37,386 bases of DNA from Myxococcales bacterium (GTDB lineage: Bacteria > Myxococcota_A > Polyangia > Polyangiales > JAFGIB01), in NCBI GenBank assembly GCA_028817905.1, contig JAPPOR010001013.1, positions 1-37,386 on the forward strand, written 5' to 3'. Both the position numbers and the translations under genes were made by a program. The stretch's first letter is position 1. Each line of letters begins with the position of its first letter. Shown in pieces: positions 20,230-32,366 of the stretch. The notes under the pieces are model-generated. The model worked only from the letters and a program-made list of their open reading frames with translations, made no database searches and was not told where the DNA came from.

Positions 20230-23200
20230 CCGCAGGCACGACACGCGAACTACTAGAAGGTACGCTGCTCGAACTTCGACGGGTGAGGAAGCAGCTGCGA
20301 GAGGAGCGCTCGCTCGCCTCCGAGCCGATCGCGATCGTATCGATGGGGTGTCGAACTCCGGGCGGCGTCGTGGACCCCGCCGGCTACTGGGAACTCTTGG
20401 ATGATGGCCGCGATGTCATTGGTCCATTCCCTCCCCGATGGGGCTCCGTAGTGCTCGAAGGTCCCGACACAGATGTGGACAAGAAAACCCATACCCACCA
20501 GGGTGGCTTCATCACGGATGTCGAGGCTTTTGACCCTGCGCCTTTTGGAATCGCGCCGCGCGAAGCCGAAACGATGGACCCACAGCAGCGCCTGCTGTTG
20601 GAGGTCGCATGGGAAGCGTTGGAAAGCGCTGGAATTGCACCGGACTCCCTCGGAGGAACGGCGACCGGCGTGTACCTGGGATCGATGGGATCGGACTACG
20701 ATGCGAGCGCTGCTAGCGTCGCCAGCAGCGTGCTCTCCGGACGTCTTGCCTACGTCCTGGGTCTCCAGGGTCCAGCAATGAGCGTGGACACCGCCTGCTC
20801 GTCATCGTTGGTCGCCCTCCACCTGGCGTGCACCGCCCTTCGACAACGCGAATGCCAGCTGGCATTGGCTGGCGGCGTCATGGTCATGAGCACCCCTACC
20901 ATCGTCACGGAATTCGGACGCCTCGGAGGTCTGGCCCGGGACGGCCGCTGCAAGAGTTTCTCCCGGGACGCTGACGGTGTCGGTTGGTCCGAGGGGTGCG
21001 GGGTCGTGGTACTCAAGCGTCTCTCGGATGCCCTGGAGGCTGGGAACCGCGTGCTGGCCCTGGTACGAGGCTCCGCAGTCAACCAGGATGGTCGCAGTCA
21101 GGGTTTGTCAGCACCGAACGGGCCTAGCCAACAGCGTGTTATCGGAAATGCGCTGCGTGCCGCCGGGCTACGCCCGGCGGACATCGACGCAGTGGAAGCC
21201 CATGGCACCGGTACGCCTCTAGGAGACCCGATCGAAGCTGGCGCGCTCGCTGCTGTCTTTGGCCCTACCCGCAGCGCCGGGCGTCCGCTATGGGTAGGTT
21301 CGTCGAAGTCGAACCTTGGCCACACATCGGCAGCCGCCGGCGTGCTCGGCATAATCAAGGCGGTGCTGGCGTTGCAGCATGAGCGGCTTCCGATGAGCCT
21401 GCACGCGAATATCCCAACCGAGCATGTTGATTGGCAGGGAAGCGGACTTTCACTGCTCACGGAAGCACAGCCCTGGCCACGCGAGCCGAGTCGCCCTAGA
21501 CGCATCGGGGTCTCCGGCTTCGGCTTCAGTGGAACCAACGCACATGTGGTCATTGAGGAAGCGGCCACGAAGTCCGTCCGGCCACTACCAGAACAAGCGA
21601 ACAGCTCTTGCTTGGAGGTGCCGCTGCTGTTGTCCGCCAGGAGCGGACCCGCGCTCCGAGCGCAGGCAGCCCGCTGGAGAGCCTGGTTGCACCGCAATCC
21701 AGACGCCCGATGGCCCGACGTTTTGCGGACTGCGGCCCTTGCGCGGACCCATCTCGAGGTGCGTGCCGCCGTCCGGGCAAGCGATGCAGTGCAAGCGTGC
21801 AACGCACTCGAAGCGCTTTCGGAAGAACGCCCACACAAAGACGTGACGGTCGCAAGAGCAGGCCAACAATGTGGGGCCGTGTTTGTATTTCCCGGCCAGG
21901 GGAGCCAATGGGTGCACATGGGCCGCGTCCTGCTCGAAGAGTGTCAGGCCTTCGCCGAAGCGGTAGCCGCCGCGGACGCCGCGCTTCACCCTCACACAGG
22001 ATGGTCCGTCACTGGCGTCCTGCGCGGGGATCCCGACGCTCCCGTCCTTACGCGGGTGGATGTCGTCCAGCCCGCCCTCTTCTCCATGGCCATTGGGCTT
22101 GCGGCGTCCTGGCGTAGCCTTGGTCTCGAACCAGACGCCGTTGTCGGCCACAGTCAGGGAGAGATCGCAGCCGCCGTGGTAGCAGGCTCACTGTCACTGC
22201 AGGATGGGGCGCGGGTCGTTGCGCTTCGAAGCCGCCTGCTAGGTCGCATTGCTGGACGTGGCGGGATGGCCACGGTCGCGCTGCCCCTCCGCGAGGTCGA
22301 GAAGCGACTCACAAGTGCGTACGGGTCTGTGAGTGTCGCGGCTGCCAATGCTCCAGAGTCCGTATTGGTCTCCGGGGACGCAAACGAAATCGCCGGGCTC
22401 GTGAAGCAGTTGACGGAAGAGGGGATATTCTGCCGGCGGGTTGAGGTTGACTACGCGTCGCATAGCGCCCACGTCGACGGCATTCTGGACGAGCTAGCCG
22501 AGGCACTCTCGGACGTCGCGCCGAATCCGACGACAATTCCGATGGTATCCACTGTGACTGGGGCCTTTATTGATGGCACAGAACTGGACGCGACGTACTG
22601 GTGCCGCAATCTTCGTGCGCCCGTGCGCTTTGACCTCGCTCTGCAAGCGCTCTCAGCCCATGAGCTCGCAGTCTTCGTGGAGGTCAGCGCTCATCCGGTA
22701 CTCGTGTCACCACTCAGCAGCGCATGTCCAGAGGGAGGCATTGTTGTCGGTTCACTGACTCGCGACGCGAGCGGACTGGCAGACCTCATCCATTCGCTGG
22801 GAGTCCTCCACGTGCACGGGCAACACGTCGACTGGCCGCGGCTATGCGAACACGTTGGAGCCGGTTCCGTCGATCTTCCAACGTATGCCTTCCAACGGCA
22901 GCGCTATTGGAAGCGGCCGAGTTCTCGTGAGTACGGCGCCAACGACTTGGGTCTCACAACGCTGAATCACCCGCTGCTTGGCGCCACCACTGCGCTTGCC
23001 GACAGCAACGAGTTCCTCCTGATCGGCAGGCTGGCTGAGGCTGATTGCTCCTGGCTGATGGACCACACTGTTTTCGGGTTTTCGATCGTACCAGGGACCG
23101 CTCTGCTCGAACTCGCCATGACCGCAGCTCACGCGGCAGGCTCCACGCGGGTCCGTGAACTGATGCTAGCAGCCCCGCTCGTCGTTCCCGATGGAGTTGC

Positions 23201-26200
23201 GGTGCAGCTGCAAGTACGGGTGAACGTAGCGGACGCGGCCGGATATCGTAAGCTGAGCGTCCACAGTCGCCCGGGCGAAGCCACCGAAGACGTTCCATGG
23301 ACCCAGCACGCAAGCGGAGAACTGGCCACGGAGCACTCGACCGAGCCGGCTGCGCCGGCTGAGCTGCAAACCTGGCCACCCGAAGGTGCGAGCCGTATCG
23401 AGCTCAAGGGACTCTACACGAGCTTCTCCCAGCGGGGCATCGAGTACGGGCCAACCTTTCGAGGCCTGACGGAAGCGTGGCGTCTGGGCGACGCAATGTA
23501 CGGGCGCGTCGTGCTACCGCCCGGCGAGCTTGACTTCGCGGTCGACTACGCCCTTCATCCTGCTCTCCTGGATGCAGCGCTTCACCTGCTCGGATTCGTA
23601 GCCAGCGAGGAACCCTCAGACGATGTGCTGCTCCCCTTCGCATGGTCGGACGCTGAACTCTATGCCACCGGGGCGACGGAGCTCCGAGTCCAACTCACTG
23701 TGACCACGAGCGAACCTGGGAACATGGCCGCGCGGCTCATCGTCGCCGATCCCATGGGTACGATCGTGGCGACCGTGGGCGAGCTGTGCTTGCGACGGGC
23801 GAGCGTGGAGCAGCTACGCGCCGCAGCACGGAGGGATTCCCGCGACCTCTACCGAGTCGACTGGGCTCCCGCCCAGCTGATGCCAGCATCGCCGCCCCCA
23901 AACACCCGGTGCAGCACCTGGGCCGTAGGCGGCGACGGATCCCTCGGTACGGTTTCTTGCTCAACGCGCGTTCCGGACGTGAGCGCTCTGCGGGTCGCAC
24001 TCGACGGAGGACCCCCTCCCCCCGGTCGTCTAGTCATTGATGCTACAGGTGATGTAGCTAGGCTAGCCGACCACGGTCCGGATGGTTTGCCAGGCGAGGC
24101 GCATACGGTCACTAAGCGGGCTCTGAACGACCTGCAACGCATTCTCGGGATGCCTGAGCTGGCCGGTACCCGATTGGTATGGGTGACGCGCAGAGCCGTC
24201 GCCGCGGGCCCGCAAGAGGAGGTTCTCGACCTGGCGCATGCGCCGGTGTGGGGGCTCATTCGCAGTGCCCGAAGCGAACACACCGATCGGGCCTTGAGGC
24301 TCGTCGACTTGGATGTTGAAGACCCCGCCACCGATCAACTGGACCGTGTCTTGGCTACTGACGCAGAGCCCGAAATCGCGATCAGGGCCGACGAGGCCCG
24401 TGCGGCGCGCCTCGTGTCCGTGCGGCACATGCACAAGCAGGTGACCAGGGCGCAGGAGTATGGAACAGGCACGTTCCTGATCAGTGGAGGCCTGGGCGAA
24501 CTCGGTCAGATCCTGGCGCGCCATCTGGTGACAGAGCACGGCGTACGGCACCTCGTGTTGACCTCCCGCCATGCCACGGAGGCTCCCGCGAGTCAGCAGC
24601 TCCTGGCGGACCTGCATGCGCTGGGCGCCAAGAGCGTGACAGTCACGGACTGCGATGTGTCAGACGCCACCCAGGTGGCAGCCGTCATAAACGCCGTCCC
24701 CAAGGAGCGCGGGTTGCGTGGGGTCTTCCACTTGGCGGGGGCTCTGGATGATGGACTCGTGGAGCACTTGACGAACGACCAGCTGGAGCGCGTACTGCAA
24801 CCGAAAGTCGATGGCGCCTGGTATTTGCACGACCTCACTCGCGAGCTCGAGCTTTCGGCCTTCGTCCTGTTCTCGTCAGCGTCGGGTACCTTGGGAACGC
24901 CAGGACAGGCGAACTACGCGGCCGCCAACACGTTCCTGGATGCCTTGGCTTCGAGCCGCCAGGCGCGCGGACTCCCAGGACTGAGCCTGGCATGGGGTTT
25001 TTGGAAGCCGCAGGGAAGCGGCATGACCGCCCACTTGGGCGCGGCAGACCTGGCTCGCATGGCGCGCCACGGGCTGTCACCATTGGCCGCCGAGGCGGGC
25101 TGCGCCTTGCTTGACGCCACGCTGGGGCGCCCCGAAAGTGCGCTCGTGCCGATCCACTTGGACGCGAACGGAGCGTACCAACACGGCGAAGCATCGCAGG
25201 TCCCGGCCATGTTCCGCGAGCTCGTGCGAACGAGGCAGCGGCGGGCGAACGTGCGACCGGAAGAAGCCCTGGAGCAACGTGACCGCTTGGCCCGCATGCC
25301 ACCCTCTGCACGACGGGATGCCCTGAACGACCTGGTCAGGAGCGAGGTGGCCACTGTCCTCGGGATGCCGGATGAACAAGCGGTGCGGGCCCACGTCCCG
25401 CTGCTCGAGCTCGGGATCGACTCGTTGATGGCCGTCGAGCTGCGCAACCGACTGCGCGTTGCGGTCGGCGCTGAGGTTTCGATCTCGGATCTGTTCAAAT
25501 CTGACCTCGGTTCCCTGCAGCTTGAAGTGGCCAAGAAGTTCGACGAACCGGATCCGACGACCACCCCTACTCCGTATGCTGGGCTCGGGAGCGCTCCACA
25601 GAGCCCCGCCTCCGACGCCCACGAACCCTTCCCGCTCACCCCCATGCAGCAAGCGTACTGGGTTGCGCGGACGGGCCACACACAGGAAGGTTCGGAAGCA
25701 GGCGTATCGTGCCACTTCTACTATGAGTTCGAGTCGACTGACTTGGACCTCGCTCGGCTGGACGCCGCTTGGCAAGCGGTCATCGCTAGGCACGACGCGC
25801 TGCGTCTGGTGTTCACAGACGGTGGCTTTCAGCGCGTTCTGCCCGAGGTACCTTCCGCACCCATCGTGTGCCAGGACCTCCGCGAGATGAGCGACGCAGA
25901 GTGTTCAACCCGACTGACACAGGTCCGACACGAGATGGCCAATGCCCATCGTCCTATCGATCAGTGGCCGTTGTTCGAAACCCGAGCTCATCTACTGGCC
26001 GGGGGGAAGCTGCGCCTGCACCTCGACATGGATATGCTGCTGGTGGACGCTAGCAGCATCGGCATTCTTCTTTCCGACTGGGAACGGTGCTACCACGGCG
26101 CAGCTCTTCCCGAGCTACCCAGTGGCTGTACTTTCCGAGCCTGTGTGGTGCGGCAGCAACAGCTCAAGGCGAGCCCGCAGCATAGAGCCGCCATGGAATA

Positions 26201-29200
26201 CTGGACCGCTCGCCGTCCCCTCTTCCCTCCAATTCCTGCGGTGCCGAGGATTGCAGGTAGAGCCTTCGCACCACAGACCCGGAGGCGCGAGGCACGCCTG
26301 TTACCAGAATCCTGGGCGCGCCTGAAGGTGCTAGCCCGGGAGCGAGGACTGACGCCATCGATGGTTGTGTGCTCGGCCTATGCCGAGGTGTTGAGCCACT
26401 GGGCCGGGGGGGATCCATTCGTGCTAAACCTCACGCAGTTCAATCGTCCGCGCGTCCATCCACAAGTCGACGCGTTGGTCGGCGAGTTCACCAACCTCCT
26501 GTTTCTCGAATGTGACCTCGATCCTGATGCGGACTTTGATGCACGTGCTAGTCAACTCCAAGCACAGCTCCGCAGGCACCTCGACCACTGCGAAGCCATC
26601 AACGGTGTCGAGGTGTTGCGCGCATGGTCTCAGGGTGGTGAGCCAGTCGTCTTGCCGTTCGTCTTTACGAGCATCCTGGGCCTCGCCGATCGTGAGGACG
26701 GCATCGGTCAAGGGTGGCTCGGAGAGCCTGTATTCGGAAGTAGCCAGACCCCCCAGGTCTGGCTCGACCACATCGTATCGGAGGTCGAAGGCGCTCTCAT
26801 CTGTGCCTGGGACGCTGTCGAGGCACGCTTCCCCCCTGGCTTGCTCGACGAAATGCTGGAAGCGTTCCAGCGTCGCATCTCGCTGCTGTCAGAAAGTGAG
26901 AGCGCCTGGAGCCGCGCCTGGTCCCCTTCCCTGTCCTCTGAACAGCAGGCTCGCATCGCACTGGCCAACGATACCGAGGCACCAACATCCTCCCAAACTC
27001 TTCACGGGCTCTTCGCAGAGCAGGTAAGGCAGCGTCCCGACCACCCAGCACTCGTATCTGGCGAGCGGTCGCTGAGCTACCGCGAGCTATTCGGACTTGC
27101 CAATAGCCTCGGTCGTCGCCTGCGCTCTTTGGGCGTGGAGCGTGGCGACCTGGTCGGGGTCGTGATGCACAAGAGCTGGCAACAGGTTGCCGGCGCGCTT
27201 GGCATTTTGCACGCTGGGGCCGCCTACCTACCCGTCGATGCAGGGCTTCCAGCCCAGCGCTGCCGTCACCTACTCGAAGCAGGCGGGGTCTCACTCGTCG
27301 TGACCCAGGCCAACGTCGATAGGGATTTCGCCTGGGCCGAGCATATATCCCGGGTCGTCGTCGAGTGGCCACTCGAAGAGGACGACGCACCGCTGAAGAC
27401 CCCGCAGCTCCCGACCGATGTGGCCTATGTGATTTTCACATCGGGCTCCACTGGAAAACCAAAGGGGGTGATGATCGACCATCGCGGCGCGGTCAATACG
27501 ATTCTAGACATCAACAGGCGTTTCGGCGTTGGCCCAACCGATCGGGTGTTCGCGCTCTCCTCGCTGTCGTTCGATCTATCGGTCTATGATGTCTTTGGGC
27601 TACTCGCGGCTGGCGGGACGATCGTCGTGCCTGACGCTGAACAGATCGCGGACCCGGCACAGTGGCCCCCCATGCTTCAAGGCGTGACAATCTGGAACAC
27701 GGTGCCAGCCCTGCTGCAGTTGCTCCTCGAGTATGGCGCGGGAAGACAGGAGGTGATTTCGCGCATGCAAGACTTGCGGCTCGTGCTTCTCAGCGGCGAC
27801 TGGATCCCGGTTTCACTGCCCGACTCGCTCCGCGCTGCTGTCCCGAAGGCCAAGCTCATCAGTCTGGGAGGCGCAACGGAAGCGTCGATTTGGTCCATTC
27901 TGTACCCGGTCGGAAGGGTCGCACCTGAGTGGACCAGCATTCCGTACGGGCGACCCATGGCGAACCAGCGCTTTCACGTCCTTGACAGGGCTCTCGAGCC
28001 ATGTCCGACCTGGGTTCCGGGCGAGCTCTACATCGGAGGCATCGGTCTCGCACTCGGCTATCTGTCCGACCCGGAGCGGACTACCGAGCGCTTCATAGAG
28101 CACCCCCGTACCGGCGAGCGCCTGTATCGGACGGGGGATTGGGGTCGATGGCGTACCGACGGGAACATCGAGTTCCTGGGCAGGCGCGACCAGCAAGTCA
28201 AGATCAACGGGTTTCGAGTCGAGCTCGGTGAGATCGAGTACGCCCTCGAACGCCATCCAGACGTCCGGCAAGCGGCAGTGGTCGCCATCGGCGAACGCGA
28301 GAAGCGATTGATGGCCCACGTCGTGCTGCGCGATGATACCGGCTTGAATGACGTGCTGGCGCGACCCGCGACGCCGCGGTGGACTAACCTGCCGGAGCTG
28401 ACGCTGGTCGAGGAACCCGCGTTGCGTCGGAAGCTCTGGGAAGCCCCCCCCGGTGCTCCAGACCGCCTGGAGAACGCAATCACAACCGTTGCGCTACCCG
28501 CTACATGCGAGCCCGCGAGCGCTGTGGAAGCCGAGGGCGCCAGACCGCTCGACATGACGACAGTAGCCGCCATGCTCGAACAACTGCGGCATGTCCCGAA
28601 CAACTACTCCGCGCTTCCGAAGGCCCGGTACGCGTCGGCGGGAAGCCTCTACCCGGTCCAGGTGCTTGTGTGCGTGAACCCCGATGGAATCGAAGGTCTC
28701 GCGAGTGGCAACTACTACTATCACCCGCAAGAACACGCGCTGGTCACCCTTTCGACGCAGACGTGCCTGTGGCGTGACCGCTCACCGGGACGCAAAACGT
28801 TACCCGACTCCGTATCTTGCGCCTACCTCATGGTAGGTCGCCTGGGGGCGATCGCACCTGCGTACGGACCACTCAGCGTCGAGTTCTGCGCAATAGAAGC
28901 GGGTGCCATGGGTCACCTGTTGAGCGATTGGGCGACCGCGCAAGGCCTACACTCCTATCAGATGCACGATGTGGTGCTTGCGGGGTCCGAAAAAACGCTC
29001 GGTCTGGAGCCGCATGACATCTTGCTGCAAGCCCTAGTGGTTTCCCCACGGGGAACGCAGCGTGACGTCGACGCCGACATACTCGCCAGCGCACAGCGCG
29101 ACCGTCCAACCCCTGACCTGGCGCAGTTCCAGATACTTAGAGAGACGCGACAAGCTCTGCAGTTCAAACTGGGTCGTCACGGCATCCGCGATACCGGCGG

Positions 29201-30689
29201 CGAGGCGATCGGCTTACCCCGATCGTTGTCGAATCGCGCGGTGGAGCAAAGGTGGCTGAACCGACGCAGCTTTCGCACATTTGAAACACGGGCGTTACCT
29301 CTCGAGCCCTTCGCCGGCTTGCTCGACGCCGCGCAGCCAGTGCCATCGCGAGAGGTCCACTCGCTAGCTGCGCGGCGGCCACTTGAGCTGTACGTGTCGG
29401 TGCGTCCGGGGCGCGTGCGGGGTCTTTCGGGTGGTCTCTATCGCTACGACCCTATCGGCCGTCAGCTACTTCAGCTCGACGCACATACGACCGTAGATGC
29501 GAGGCATCTGCCACCCCGCAACGCGGACCTCGCAAGTGGGTCCGCTTTCCTGTTAATGCTAGTAGGGCGCATGGCCCGGGTCGCACCCCTTTTTGGAAAA
29601 CAGAGCGAGCTCGCCTGCCTCCTAGAGACCGGGGCCATCTGCCAACGGCTGGAGGACGCAGCTTCCAAGTACGGAATCGGTCTGTGCCAGGTGGGTGGGC
29701 TAGATATCAGCGATCTGTTACCGGCACTGCAGCTCGATCCTTCTGACCTGTATCTGCATGCTCTGGTTGGCGGTCCCGTGGACTGGTCAGGCAAGCAGCG
29801 GGGCTGGGCCTTCCTTGAGCAGGGAAAGCAGCCAGCCAACTCGGCATCGGCTTCCAAGCTGACTGATGGGGCAACCCTTCTGGAGCACTGCAGGCAGTCA
29901 CTGCCGGAGTATATGGTTCCAGTGCGCATCGAGGTACTGTCCTCACTCCCATTGAGCTCTAACGGCAAGATAGACCGGGGTGCCCTTGCGCGTGACAGCG
30001 CAGAGCCCGACGGGGCAGGTGCTTGGGAACGGCTTGAAGGGAGCGGCCCGCTAGACGCCGAGCAGACGGCTGTCGTGATGCGGGTGGCGAGGGAGGCCTT
30101 TGAGGCGCCCAGGATGGCGCCCGAGACGCCCTTTGCTGAGCTGGGCGTGGACTCACTGATGGCGCTTCGATTCAGAAACCGTCTCGAGCGTACTCTCGAC
30201 CGCTCGCTCCCTGCGACCCTCGTCTATGATTGCCCGTCGGTTGCCCACATCGTCGCCTCGCTCGACGGAGCGACAACGCCACAGGATACTGATGGAGGCG
30301 AAGACCTCCTGGCAGCGCTGGGAATGAAGATTGTCAACGCTTCCCCCGAGGAAGTTGTATTGGAATGGACCGTTGCACCTCGCCACCACCAGCAGCGGGG
30401 GATCGTGCATGGCGGCGTGCACTGCAGTGCAGTCGAGACGGTCTGCTCCGTAGGGGCGGCCCTCTACGCCAAGCAGCACGATCCAGGCGGTACGGTGGTT
30501 GGGCTCGAGAACCAGACATCCTTTATCCGGCCCATACGCCAGGGTACCCTTCGAGCTGTCGCAACACCAATGACTCGAGGTAGGACGACCCAAGCATGGC
30601 AAGCAGAGATTCGCGACGAGCAAGACAGGCTGGTCGCGACTGGACGGGTTCGCCTGCTGTGCATTTCCGGTACCGACACTATCGAATGA
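20226..30689 (+). CDS. PKS/NRPS hybrid KS-AT-DH-KR-ACP-Cy-A(Ox)-PCP with C-terminal EntH-like hot-dog thioesterase
   Basis: A 3487-aa megasynthase starting at an ATGA overlap with GAGG upstream. Docking helix (1-32). KS: Cys191, EAHGTGT and SNLGHTSAA intact. AT: Ser643 in GHSQGE and YASH at 743-746, the methylmalonyl signature. DH: His947 and Asp1116, motif intact. KR: LDD, Tyr1564. ACP: Ser1733. Cy (about 1800-2225): Asp1936, Asp1941 and Ser1944 form DxxxxDxxS. A domain (about 2255-2700): DLYNLSLIWK, Cys. Ox insertion (about 2715-3200): two nitroreductase-like halves. PCP: Ser3310. The last about 130 residues are a hot-dog thioesterase resembling EntH/YbdB: Gln3389, His3395 (IVHGG), Glu3404 and a Ser four residues later match the EntH active-site set. 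There is no C-terminal docking tail, so this is the final elongating protein. It should add a methyl-branched alkene and a second thiazole, then release or edit the chain. Confidence 0.95.
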   Translation: MTAGTTRELLEGTLLELRRVRKQLREERSLASEPIAIVSMGCRTPGGVVDPAGYWELLDDGRDVIGPFPPRWGSVVLEGPDTDVDKKTHTHQGGFITDVEAFDPAPFGIAPREAETMDPQQRLLLEVAWEALESAGIAPDSLGGTATGVYLGSMGSDYDASAASVASSVLSGRLAYVLGLQGPAMSVDTACSSSLVALHLACTALRQRECQLALAGGVMVMSTPTIVTEFGRLGGLARDGRCKSFSRDADGVGWSEGCGVVVLKRLSDALEAGNRVLALVRGSAVNQDGRSQGLSAPNGPSQQRVIGNALRAAGLRPADIDAVEAHGTGTPLGDPIEAGALAAVFGPTRSAGRPLWVGSSKSNLGHTSAAAGVLGIIKAVLALQHERLPMSLHANIPTEHVDWQGSGLSLLTEAQPWPREPSRPRRIGVSGFGFSGTNAHVVIEEAATKSVRPLPEQANSSCLEVPLLLSARSGPALRAQAARWRAWLHRNPDARWPDVLRTAALARTHLEVRAAVRASDAVQACNALEALSEERPHKDVTVARAGQQCGAVFVFPGQGSQWVHMGRVLLEECQAFAEAVAAADAALHPHTGWSVTGVLRGDPDAPVLTRVDVVQPALFSMAIGLAASWRSLGLEPDAVVGHSQGEIAAAVVAGSLSLQDGARVVALRSRLLGRIAGRGGMATVALPLREVEKRLTSAYGSVSVAAANAPESVLVSGDANEIAGLVKQLTEEGIFCRRVEVDYASHSAHVDGILDELAEALSDVAPNPTTIPMVSTVTGAFIDGTELDATYWCRNLRAPVRFDLALQALSAHELAVFVEVSAHPVLVSPLSSACPEGGIVVGSLTRDASGLADLIHSLGVLHVHGQHVDWPRLCEHVGAGSVDLPTYAFQRQRYWKRPSSREYGANDLGLTTLNHPLLGATTALADSNEFLLIGRLAEADCSWLMDHTVFGFSIVPGTALLELAMTAAHAAGSTRVRELMLAAPLVVPDGVAVQLQVRVNVADAAGYRKLSVHSRPGEATEDVPWTQHASGELATEHSTEPAAPAELQTWPPEGASRIELKGLYTSFSQRGIEYGPTFRGLTEAWRLGDAMYGRVVLPPGELDFAVDYALHPALLDAALHLLGFVASEEPSDDVLLPFAWSDAELYATGATELRVQLTVTTSEPGNMAARLIVADPMGTIVATVGELCLRRASVEQLRAAARRDSRDLYRVDWAPAQLMPASPPPNTRCSTWAVGGDGSLGTVSCSTRVPDVSALRVALDGGPPPPGRLVIDATGDVARLADHGPDGLPGEAHTVTKRALNDLQRILGMPELAGTRLVWVTRRAVAAGPQEEVLDLAHAPVWGLIRSARSEHTDRALRLVDLDVEDPATDQLDRVLATDAEPEIAIRADEARAARLVSVRHMHKQVTRAQEYGTGTFLISGGLGELGQILARHLVTEHGVRHLVLTSRHATEAPASQQLLADLHALGAKSVTVTDCDVSDATQVAAVINAVPKERGLRGVFHLAGALDDGLVEHLTNDQLERVLQPKVDGAWYLHDLTRELELSAFVLFSSASGTLGTPGQANYAAANTFLDALASSRQARGLPGLSLAWGFWKPQGSGMTAHLGAADLARMARHGLSPLAAEAGCALLDATLGRPESALVPIHLDANGAYQHGEASQVPAMFRELVRTRQRRANVRPEEALEQRDRLARMPPSARRDALNDLVRSEVATVLGMPDEQAVRAHVPLLELGIDSLMAVELRNRLRVAVGAEVSISDLFKSDLGSLQLEVAKKFDEPDPTTTPTPYAGLGSAPQSPASDAHEPFPLTPMQQAYWVARTGHTQEGSEAGVSCHFYYEFESTDLDLARLDAAWQAVIARHDALRLVFTDGGFQRVLPEVPSAPIVCQDLREMSDAECSTRLTQVRHEMANAHRPIDQWPLFETRAHLLAGGKLRLHLDMDMLLVDASSIGILLSDWERCYHGAALPELPSGCTFRACVVRQQQLKASPQHRAAMEYWTARRPLFPPIPAVPRIAGRAFAPQTRRREARLLPESWARLKVLARERGLTPSMVVCSAYAEVLSHWAGGDPFVLNLTQFNRPRVHPQVDALVGEFTNLLFLECDLDPDADFDARASQLQAQLRRHLDHCEAINGVEVLRAWSQGGEPVVLPFVFTSILGLADREDGIGQGWLGEPVFGSSQTPQVWLDHIVSEVEGALICAWDAVEARFPPGLLDEMLEAFQRRISLLSESESAWSRAWSPSLSSEQQARIALANDTEAPTSSQTLHGLFAEQVRQRPDHPALVSGERSLSYRELFGLANSLGRRLRSLGVERGDLVGVVMHKSWQQVAGALGILHAGAAYLPVDAGLPAQRCRHLLEAGGVSLVVTQANVDRDFAWAEHISRVVVEWPLEEDDAPLKTPQLPTDVAYVIFTSGSTGKPKGVMIDHRGAVNTILDINRRFGVGPTDRVFALSSLSFDLSVYDVFGLLAAGGTIVVPDAEQIADPAQWPPMLQGVTIWNTVPALLQLLLEYGAGRQEVISRMQDLRLVLLSGDWIPVSLPDSLRAAVPKAKLISLGGATEASIWSILYPVGRVAPEWTSIPYGRPMANQRFHVLDRALEPCPTWVPGELYIGGIGLALGYLSDPERTTERFIEHPRTGERLYRTGDWGRWRTDGNIEFLGRRDQQVKINGFRVELGEIEYALERHPDVRQAAVVAIGEREKRLMAHVVLRDDTGLNDVLARPATPRWTNLPELTLVEEPALRRKLWEAPPGAPDRLENAITTVALPATCEPASAVEAEGARPLDMTTVAAMLEQLRHVPNNYSALPKARYASAGSLYPVQVLVCVNPDGIEGLASGNYYYHPQEHALVTLSTQTCLWRDRSPGRKTLPDSVSCAYLMVGRLGAIAPAYGPLSVEFCAIEAGAMGHLLSDWATAQGLHSYQMHDVVLAGSEKTLGLEPHDILLQALVVSPRGTQRDVDADILASAQRDRPTPDLAQFQILRETRQALQFKLGRHGIRDTGGEAIGLPRSLSNRAVEQRWLNRRSFRTFETRALPLEPFAGLLDAAQPVPSREVHSLAARRPLELYVSVRPGRVRGLSGGLYRYDPIGRQLLQLDAHTTVDARHLPPRNADLASGSAFLLMLVGRMARVAPLFGKQSELACLLETGAICQRLEDAASKYGIGLCQVGGLDISDLLPALQLDPSDLYLHALVGGPVDWSGKQRGWAFLEQGKQPANSASASKLTDGATLLEHCRQSLPEYMVPVRIEVLSSLPLSSNGKIDRGALARDSAEPDGAGAWERLEGSGPLDAEQTAVVMRVAREAFEAPRMAPETPFAELGVDSLMALRFRNRLERTLDRSLPATLVYDCPSVAHIVASLDGATTPQDTDGGEDLLAALGMKIVNASPEEVVLEWTVAPRHHQQRGIVHGGVHCSAVETVCSVGAALYAKQHDPGGTVVGLENQTSFIRPIRQGTLRAVATPMTRGRTTQAWQAEIRDEQDRLVATGRVRLLCISGTDTIE
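28370..29820 (+). other. Ox domain inserted in the second Cys adenylation domain, two nitroreductase-like halves
   Basis: Same position and layout as the insertion at 18060-19590: first half with [12 protein letters not shown] and [12 protein letters not shown], second half with RRSFRTF and [12 protein letters not shown], then A10 (SNGKIDR, about 29960) and the PCP. FMN-dependent thiazoline-to-thiazole oxidation is the family function. Confidence 0.75.
30290..30689 (+). other. EntH/PaaI-type hot-dog thioesterase domain fused after the PCP
   Basis: Motifs [31 protein letters not shown] and [17 protein letters not shown] follow the EntH (YbdB) proofreading thioesterase pattern, with the catalytic Gln, His and Glu at the same spacing (Gln-6-His-9-Glu). 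NRPS lines normally end in an alpha/beta-hydrolase TE with GxSxG; none is present in this protein. Confidence 0.85.
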
Positions 30690-30742
30690 CCGCAGCCGGT
30701 GAGCTGATGCGCGCCGTGGCCAGCGAGATGCTCCGAGCATAG
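30686..30742 (+). pseudogene. Short ATGA-coupled frame, possible remnant of a PKS docking-domain start
   Basis: An ATG overlaps the megasynthase stop as ATGA, exactly as at 9818 and 20226, and opens an 18-codon frame ([18 protein letters not shown]) ending in TAG. Its start and spacing of hydrophobic residues resemble the N-terminal docking helix of the gene at 20226 ([19 protein letters not shown]). No KS follows and no Shine-Dalgarno is seen. It may be a relic of a lost downstream PKS gene, or chance. Confidence 0.3.
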
Positions 30743-30764
30743 AACGTTCTCGGGAAAGACCGAT

Positions 30765-31514
30765 ATGCATGACAATAGATGGCTGTTCGGTGTGCACAGG
30801 GCACCTGAAGCGCTCCTCCGGATGTTTTGCTTTCCTCACGCTGGTGGGGGACCAGCACTGTTTGGGCGTTGGTGGCGAGAGCTGCCAAGGGAAGTAGAGG
30901 TGTGCCCGGTCCACCTTCCCGGTCGCTGGTCCCGCTTTCGAGAAGAGCCCTTGCGGGACCTGGTTGCCGCCTCCCGTCTCTTCGTCGAGAACACATTCCA
31001 GAACGGCGCCGACCTACCTTTCGTGCTGTATGGACACAGCCTCGGAGGTCTACTCGCCTACGAAGCCACCTTGAGACTGCGCGAAGCCGGGTGGCGATCT
31101 CCGTGCGCGCTGATCGTGTCTGGGCGCCGGCCGCCCAGCGCGAGGCTCGACCGACCAGCGCTGCACCGCCTGCCCGAGGACGCGTTCATCAGCGCGATGG
31201 CCCGGTACTATGAACCGATCGATCCAGCACTCCTGACTGACGCCGAGACCCGGGCAATACTGATGCGGGCACTGCGCGCCGACATGCAGATGTACGAGAC
31301 CTATCACGCGGCCCCAGCGCCACCGCTCGACATTCCATTGGTGGTGGTCTCGGGACACGCCGACGCGATAGCCCACCCGTCGACAATGGAGGGCTGGGGG
31401 CAGTACACGACAGCACCCGTGCACATGCACGTCGTCCCCGGAGGACACTACTTCCCGCGCAACAGCAAGCCGCTCATGAGCTACTTGTCGCGGGTGCTCC
31501 GCGAGCTCCTGTAG
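30765..31514 (+). CDS. Type II (editing) thioesterase, alpha/beta hydrolase
   Basis: A 249-aa protein of usual length for RifR/GrsT-type external thioesterases, which clear misprimed or stalled acyl groups from carrier proteins. It has the N-terminal FCFPHAGGG, a nucleophile elbow GHSLGG (Ser92), Asp200 in SGHADAIAHP and His228 in PGGHYFP, a complete triad. The start ATG has GGGAAAGA about eight bases upstream. It follows the last megasynthase by 75 bases on the same strand and is probably in the same operon. Given the unusual hot-dog domain at the end of the preceding protein, it could also take part in product release. Its 3' end overlaps the end of the convergent methyltransferase gene by 41 bases. 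Confidence 0.93.
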   Translation: MHDNRWLFGVHRAPEALLRMFCFPHAGGGPALFGRWWRELPREVEVCPVHLPGRWSRFREEPLRDLVAASRLFVENTFQNGADLPFVLYGHSLGGLLAYEATLRLREAGWRSPCALIVSGRRPPSARLDRPALHRLPEDAFISAMARYYEPIDPALLTDAETRAILMRALRADMQMYETYHAAPAPPLDIPLVVVSGHADAIAHPSTMEGWGQYTTAPVHMHVVPGGHYFPRNSKPLMSYLSRVLRELL

Positions 31515-32346
31515 GCCGGGAGACGCGGGCTTCGATGAAGATGCATTGTCCGACGCCGCGACGCAGCTGTTCGCGCTGCGCCACGAACGCATCGACTGTT
31601 CCCGCGTCGTGCATGATCTGGAGCTGTTGAAGTGCCTCCTGCAGCTCCATCGGTGTCGCCAGCGCCCACACCGAGTCACCGCTGCGCCAGGCAGCGTCGA
31701 ACGGGCCCGATGGATCCAGGGCGCGCTCCCCATAGAACGAGTCCCCGAAGGGAACCTCGCGAGCGGAAGACCGGAGCCCGTGCTCATCCAGAAGTTCCAG
31801 CAGTGCCGGCACCGGGATGTAGCGTCGCGCCATCCGCCCAATGGCCAACGGAATCAGGGGCGCATACCAGAAGCCGTCTGCGAGCTGCTGCTGGGTGCAC
31901 GTATTGATCAGTAGCGCACCATTGGCACGAAGAACTCGCCGGGTCTCTGCAAGCGCCTGACTGAGCTTGGGCCAACCGCCGCCTTCGCCATCCTCTCCGT
32001 CGAGGTGGTGGAGCACCTGGTTGAACATCACCAGGTCGAACTCTCCGTCGCCGTAGGGCATCGACAGAACGCTGCCGTGGTCCAGGACGATATCGTCGAA
32101 CTCGTCGAGCTTGGCCCGGGCGCGCCCGAGCATGCCCTCGTTGAGCTCCAGGCCCACAAGCGTGCCACCGCACCCGTGTAGGGCTGCAAGGTATGCTCCA
32201 GTGCCACAACCGGCATCGAGCAAGCGAGGGCTGTCCGAACGTGGACGCAGGCCCTCGAATAGGCGTCGGATGATCTGCAGCCCGGGTGCGATCCGGTTGT
32301 CGTCGTAGTTCGAAGAGGTCTTCGTGTAGTTCTCGTAGCGTGACAC
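31474..32346 (-). CDS. SAM-dependent class I methyltransferase
   Basis: A 290-aa protein from the GTG at 32346. The SAM-binding motif LLDAGCGTGAYLAAL, an acidic LVGLELNEGML strand and a FDLVMFNQVLHHL post-II motif mark the Methyltransf_11/25 type. The N-terminal YENYTKTSSNYDDNRIAPGL is typical of the start of this family, so I place the start at GTG 32346. The frame is open to an ATG at 32529, but those 61 extra residues are Arg/Gly-rich and overlap another candidate gene in a different frame. No good Shine-Dalgarno precedes the GTG; coupling to the gene ending at 32367 is possible. A tailoring role (O-methylation, for example of a carboxylate or hydroxyl of the product) is inferred from position only; the substrate is unknown. 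Confidence 0.85.
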   Translation of the reverse strand: MSRYENYTKTSSNYDDNRIAPGLQIIRRLFEGLRPRSDSPRLLDAGCGTGAYLAALHGCGGTLVGLELNEGMLGRARAKLDEFDDIVLDHGSVLSMPYGDGEFDLVMFNQVLHHLDGEDGEGGGWPKLSQALAETRRVLRANGALLINTCTQQQLADGFWYAPLIPLAIGRMARRYIPVPALLELLDEHGLRSSAREVPFGDSFYGERALDPSGPFDAAWRSGDSVWALATPMELQEALQQLQIMHDAGTVDAFVAQREQLRRGVGQCIFIEARVSRPTGARGAPATSSS

Positions 32347-32366
32347 GTCTTTTGTCGCTCGGTGAC

